Part shown: positions 60,651-64,000 of the stretch, one piece after another
Layout: each line of letters begins with the position of its first letter
Position numbering within the stretch: the first letter of the stretch is position 1
DNA from: DASSJT01 sp963715025
Lineage (GTDB): Bacteria > Actinomycetota > Actinomycetes > Actinomycetales > Dermatophilaceae
Length of the DNA: 64,000 bases
NCBI GenBank assembly: GCA_963715025.1
Contig: CAVQQQ010000009.1
Span: 496,001-560,000, forward strand
Direction of reading: 5' to 3'
Translations under genes and position numbers: made by a program
Notes under the pieces: model-generated
Database searches by the model: none
The model's input: only the letters and a program-made list of their open reading frames with translations
What the model was told of the DNA's origin: nothing

Positions 60651-62207
60651 TCAGTGGATGGGGACCGGCGGCACACCCTGTTCGTCGAGCAGGTGCGACT
60701 CCTCGTGCTTGCGCGGCAGGAAGGATGCCGGGATGAGCGTCAGGGTGACCAGGATGGCGGCCACGAGGAAGGTGTCGGCGAAGGCCTGAGCCGCGTCGGA
60801 CAGTCCCTGGGTCACCGCGGTCTGGCCCATCTGGTCGGCCAGCGCCGGATCCTTCCAGCTCGCAATGGCCGGAATGGCCAGCGGCGACTCTTTCAGGTTG
60901 TTGGTGAGGATGACCGACATCACCGCGACCCCGACCGAGCTGGCGATCTGCTGAGTGATGTTCAGCAGGGTCGAACCACGGGCCAGAGCGTGCGCGGTCA
61001 GGGTTCGCAGGGCGGTCGTGAAGATTGGCATCATCGTGCCGCCCATGCCGAGGCCCATCACGAACAGCAGACCGCTGATCGCCCACTTGGACGTGTCGGC
61101 TTCGATCTGAGTCATGCCGAACATCCCCGCGATGATGGCGAGCAGCCCGAACGGCACGATGCGCCCCACCGGCACTCGGTCGACGAGGTAGCCGGCGAGC
61201 GGCATGGTGAGCATGGCGCCGAAGCCCTGTGGGGCGACCAGCCACCCGGCCGCGAGGGTCGACTCGCCGCGCACCTGCTGGTAGTAGGTCGGCACCAGGA
61301 GCAGGCCACCGAAGAAGGCCGCCGCAAAGATGAACATCGTGATGATCGAGACCGTCAGGTTGCGGTTCTTGAACAGCCGCAGGTCAAGCAGCGGGTGCTT
61401 CGGCCGGAACGAGTGCCACACGAAGAGCAGCATCAGGACCACACCGATCGCCATGTTGACGTAGACCTTGGGGTCGTTGAACGTCCCCTTCCCGGGGATG
61501 GACGAGACGCCGTAGAGGAAGAGCGCGAGTCCGGGCGACATGAGGGCCACGCCTAGCAAGTCGAGCGACTCACTCGGCTCGGTGTGGTCTTTCGCAAGCG
61601 CGAAGTACGCGTAGATGACCGCAATGATCCCCAGCGGCACGTTGATCAGGAAGATCCAGTGCCAGCTGGCGACTTCGATGAGCCAGCCACCGAGGATCGG
61701 GCCGAAGATCGGGCCCAGGAGCATCGGCACGCCCAGAACCGCCATCAGCCGGCCCATGCGATGCGGGCCGGCTGCCTTGGTCATGATCGTCATGCCGAGG
61801 GGCATCAGCATGCCGCCGCCGAGGCCCTGCAGGACCCGGAATCCGATCAGCATGTTGATGCTCGTCGCCGTGGCGCACAGTGCCGAACCCGCGGTGAACA
61901 GCGTGATGGCCATCATGTAGAGGCGCTTGGTGCCGAAGCGGTCAGCAGCCCACCCGGTCAACGGGATGACGGTGGCCAGGGCCAGGGTGTATGCGGTCAC
62001 CGTCCAGGCAACGGTCGAGTACGGGAGCGGCTGGGTCGGCGACTCGGCGAACTCGACCTGGAAGACGGGGAGGGCGACGTTGACGACCGTGATGTCGAGG
62101 ATCGACATGACGGCGCCGAGGACGACAACACCAGCGACCTTGAGGACCGCCGCGTCGATGTTGTCCGGGTAGTCGAGTTGTGCAGGTGCTGGGGCTTGAG
62201 CGGACAT
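60651..62207 (-). CDS. DHA2-family MFS multidrug transporter (EmrB/QacA type)
   Basis: The 518 aa protein with 14 predicted TM helices has the motif D1-type LDITVVNVALPVFQ, motif A GWAADRFGTKRLYM, motif C near GVPMLLGPIFGPILGGWL, and NVPLGIIAVIYAYF. Proton-driven export of hydrophobic or cationic compounds. ATG 62207 has GGGGG upstream. It lies between the IclR regulator and guanine deaminase on the same strand; a purine role is possible but unproven. Confidence 0.9.
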   Translation of the reverse strand: MSAQAPAPAQLDYPDNIDAAVLKVAGVVVLGAVMSILDITVVNVALPVFQVEFAESPTQPLPYSTVAWTVTAYTLALATVIPLTGWAADRFGTKRLYMMAITLFTAGSALCATATSINMLIGFRVLQGLGGGMLMPLGMTIMTKAAGPHRMGRLMAVLGVPMLLGPIFGPILGGWLIEVASWHWIFLINVPLGIIAVIYAYFALAKDHTEPSESLDLLGVALMSPGLALFLYGVSSIPGKGTFNDPKVYVNMAIGVVLMLLFVWHSFRPKHPLLDLRLFKNRNLTVSIITMFIFAAAFFGGLLLVPTYYQQVRGESTLAAGWLVAPQGFGAMLTMPLAGYLVDRVPVGRIVPFGLLAIIAGMFGMTQIEADTSKWAISGLLFVMGLGMGGTMMPIFTTALRTLTAHALARGSTLLNITQQIASSVGVAVMSVILTNNLKESPLAIPAIASWKDPALADQMGQTAVTQGLSDAAQAFADTFLVAAILVTLTLIPASFLPRKHEESHLLDEQGVPPVPIH

Positions 62208-62360
62208 GGGACCCCCGTCGGAAGAGTTGCAGGAACCGCTCTCGCGGTGCAACGAGAGCGCCGCGAAATAGCCTAGCCACCGTCACTGACAGGGCCTACG
62301 GGTTTTCGATCCGTCCCACGAGCCGCCCGTCGAGCCGCCCCGACTCGCCGCTGGGCGCGG

Positions 62361-63665
62361 TCAGGCTGGCGTGCCCTGCCGGGTCGACACCTGGTCGCCG
62401 CCTATCCACACGCCTGCCACGTGCGCCGGTCCTGCCAGCGCGAACACCTTGGCCAGAGCGTCGGCGTCGCCGCTGGCATGCCGCAGCCCGACCTCCAACG
62501 TGCTCCCGCCCTCGGGCCGCACCCATACCGCATCGAACGCCTTGCCTGCCGAGAGGTCGCCCACCCGGTCCTCGAGACCCAGGGCCGCAGCACCTGCGGC
62601 TGTGGCGAGGTAGAGCAGGTGGGCCGACGTCAGGGGCCACCCGGCGTCCCCGAGCAGCTGCTGGACGAAGTAGGCCTGCAGCCCCTCTTTGAACAGGCAG
62701 AAGCCAGTTCCCGCCCCGACGTCGGAGCCGAGCGCCACCCGAACACCCTGGCTGACGTGGGTCCGCAGGGGGAACAGCCCGCTCCCGAGCGCCGAGTTGC
62801 TGGTGGGGCAGTGCGCCACGCTGGCCTGCTGCGAAGCGAGTAGGGCGAGCTGCCGCTGGGTCGGGTGGACGTTGTGGGCGAGCACGGTCCGCCGGCCGAC
62901 GAGCCGGTGGCGGTCGTAAGTGTCTAGGTAGTCGACCGAGCCGGCGAACAGCTCCCTCACTTGGAGCACCTCGGCGAGGTTCTCGTTGATGTGCGAGGTG
63001 AGCCACAGCCCACCCAAGTCCTTCTGCAGCGAGGCACAGGAGTCGAGCAGCTCATCAGTGCAGGACAGCGAGAAGCGGGGCGTCACGGCATACCGCAGTC
63101 GCCCGCTTCCGTGCCAGCGCTCGGCGAGCGCCCGACCCTGCGCATATGCGCGGTCTGGTGTCGTGAGCAGGTCTTCCCGCAGCACCCGGTCGCTGACCAC
63201 CAGCCCGGCGGTTGCCCGCAGGCCCATCCGCTCGGCCTCTTCGAAGAAGGCCGCCATAGCGGAGGGGAAGTGGGACCCGAACACCATCGCCGTCGTGGTA
63301 CCCGCCAGCAGGAGCCCGCTGACGAAATCGGCCGCAACCCGCCGCGCGTAGTCGACCTCCGCCAGCCGGGCCTCCTCCGGCAGCGCGCACTGCTCCAGCC
63401 AGTCCAGCAGCGGCATGCCCAGGGCCCCGATCACCCGAACCTGCGGGTAGTGCACGTGGGTGTCGACCAGCCCGGGCAGCAGCAGGCCCTCGCGCAGATC
63501 GACCACCTCGGCGTCGGGATGGCTCGTGCGCACGTCGACGAAGGGGCCCCGCGCCACGATCACACCGTCCTGCACAGCGAGCCCGGCATCCGCGTCGGAT
63601 CGCAGGCCGTTCCCCTCGAACGGGCTGGTGGGCGTGTCGAAGACGGTTGCCCGGTAGATCCTCAC
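62361..63665 (-). CDS. guaD: Guanine deaminase
   Basis: The 434 aa amidohydrolase converts guanine to xanthine. Metal ligands: LVDTHVHYPQ (His70, His72), TSHINEN, HNVHPTQ, and GSDVGAG (Asp). PRFSLSCTDELL and VAHCPTSNSALGSG are guanine-deaminase signatures. GTG 63665 overlaps the xdhC stop by 4 nt (GTGA), linking it to xanthine dehydrogenase maturation: guanine to xanthine to urate. Confidence 0.9.
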   Translation of the reverse strand: MRIYRATVFDTPTSPFEGNGLRSDADAGLAVQDGVIVARGPFVDVRTSHPDAEVVDLREGLLLPGLVDTHVHYPQVRVIGALGMPLLDWLEQCALPEEARLAEVDYARRVAADFVSGLLLAGTTTAMVFGSHFPSAMAAFFEEAERMGLRATAGLVVSDRVLREDLLTTPDRAYAQGRALAERWHGSGRLRYAVTPRFSLSCTDELLDSCASLQKDLGGLWLTSHINENLAEVLQVRELFAGSVDYLDTYDRHRLVGRRTVLAHNVHPTQRQLALLASQQASVAHCPTSNSALGSGLFPLRTHVSQGVRVALGSDVGAGTGFCLFKEGLQAYFVQQLLGDAGWPLTSAHLLYLATAAGAAALGLEDRVGDLSAGKAFDAVWVRPEGGSTLEVGLRHASGDADALAKVFALAGPAHVAGVWIGGDQVSTRQGTPA

Positions 63666-64000
63666 GACCCCACCCGCGAGTCGGCCCGCTCGCGGGCGAA
63701 GACCTCCAACAGTGCGGCCGCCACGCTCACCGCGATGACCGCCGGCTCCTTGCCCGAGATCTCGGGCACGCCGATGGGGGTGGTGATCCGCGCGATCTGC
63801 TCCGGGCTGTGCCCCTCGTCGGCGAGCCGCTTCTGGAACCGCCGCCATTTCGCGGCCGAGCCGATGAGCCCGATCGACCCCAGGTGACGGCACCGGAGGG
63901 CGACATCGCACAGTGCGGCGTCCTCGGCATGGTCGTGCGTCATGACCAGGACGTGAGTGCCCGCGGGCACCTCCCCCAGCACCAGCTCGGGCACCGGTGC
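63662..64000 (-). CDS. xdhC: XdhC family xanthine dehydrogenase accessory protein (5' part beyond the window)
   Basis: 112 codons of the C-terminal part are visible and the frame continues past 64000. The Rossmann-type domain shows THVLVMTHDHAEDAALCDVAL, then RHLGSIGLIGSAAKWRRFQKRL and IGVPEISGKEPAVIAVSVAAALLEV, the typical XdhC C-terminus. XdhC inserts sulfurated molybdenum cofactor into xanthine dehydrogenase. The xdhAB genes probably lie upstream (beyond 64000). Confidence 0.9.
   Translation of the reverse strand, partial: APVPELVLGEVPAGTHVLVMTHDHAEDAALCDVALRCRHLGSIGLIGSAAKWRRFQKRLADEGHSPEQIARITTPIGVPEISGKEPAVIAVSVAAALLEVFARERADSRVGS

Overview
The window is high-GC, gene-dense actinobacterial chromosome. 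Actinobacterial signs include leaderless genes (TANNNT, 6-7 nt, ATG/GTG), GTG starts with overlapping stops, a lysine-rich TopA tail, a TadA/B/C-DUF4244 pilus locus behind an Ssd/CpaE-like ATPase, and mycothiol-type MDMPI and TipA families. Gene content and order suggest a member of Intrasporangiaceae or a close relative; that is inference, as no rRNA is present. I see no transposase, integrase, prophage or CRISPR array, so this is core or near-core chromosome with a few accessory pockets.

Layout. 1-1000: a response regulator cut by the window edge, a decayed NarL-type histidine kinase and tRNA-Thr(CGT). 1.1-5.3 kb: exported TAP-type peptidase, holB-tmk, and a TipA-type MerR regulator under a textbook MerR operator. 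5.5-13.6 kb: MFS pump with an unknown gene, CapA-like lipoprotein, acyl-CoA synthetase, topA. 13.9-19.4 kb: small metabolic and regulatory genes (DOPA-type dioxygenase, MDMPI, 2H phosphoesterase, VOC, AraC, YCII, LtrA). 19.5-23.9 kb: TetR-controlled heterodimeric ABC exporter with one degenerate nucleotide site. 24-28.9 kb: methyltransferase, AIM24, a DUF559/AbiEi-like gene bracketed by imperfect direct repeats, GNAT, membrane protein. 29-34.4 kb: H+-pyrophosphatase, STAS anti-anti-sigma factor, MrfA-type helicase.

34.6-41.3 kb: coiled-coil membrane protein, then the Tad locus (Ssd, TadA, TadB, TadC, DUF4244 pilin, TadE, Rv3654c-like) transcribed leftward. The large gap upstream of ssd is full of hairpins and is the syntenic position of the RNA-polymerase-binding Ms1 RNA (MTS2823). 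Next to it lies a Fic-fold gene whose catalytic motif is degenerate; its leaderless promoter shares bases with that of the divergent sensor kinase. 41.3-51.5 kb: an apparent acetate/monocarboxylate module: LytS/LytTR pair, two SSS symporters each preceded by a small 2-TM protein, a DUF885 protein, and acetyl-CoA synthetase ending in an 18-bp perfect palindrome.

51.6-56.5 kb: a small membrane protein, an unexplained two-gene operon (beta-rich 238 aa protein plus a 972 aa sialidase-like propeller with a helical tail) and a PNPOx-fold protein. 56.8-64 kb: secreted penicillin-acylase-family Ntn hydrolase, IclR regulator, DHA2 pump, guanine deaminase and XdhC (purine catabolism, cut by the right edge).

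The heptamer GTATGCC/GGCATAC occurs about 41 times, several-fold more than composition predicts. It also forms the arms of a hairpin element present in two related copies whose second stem shows compensatory changes.
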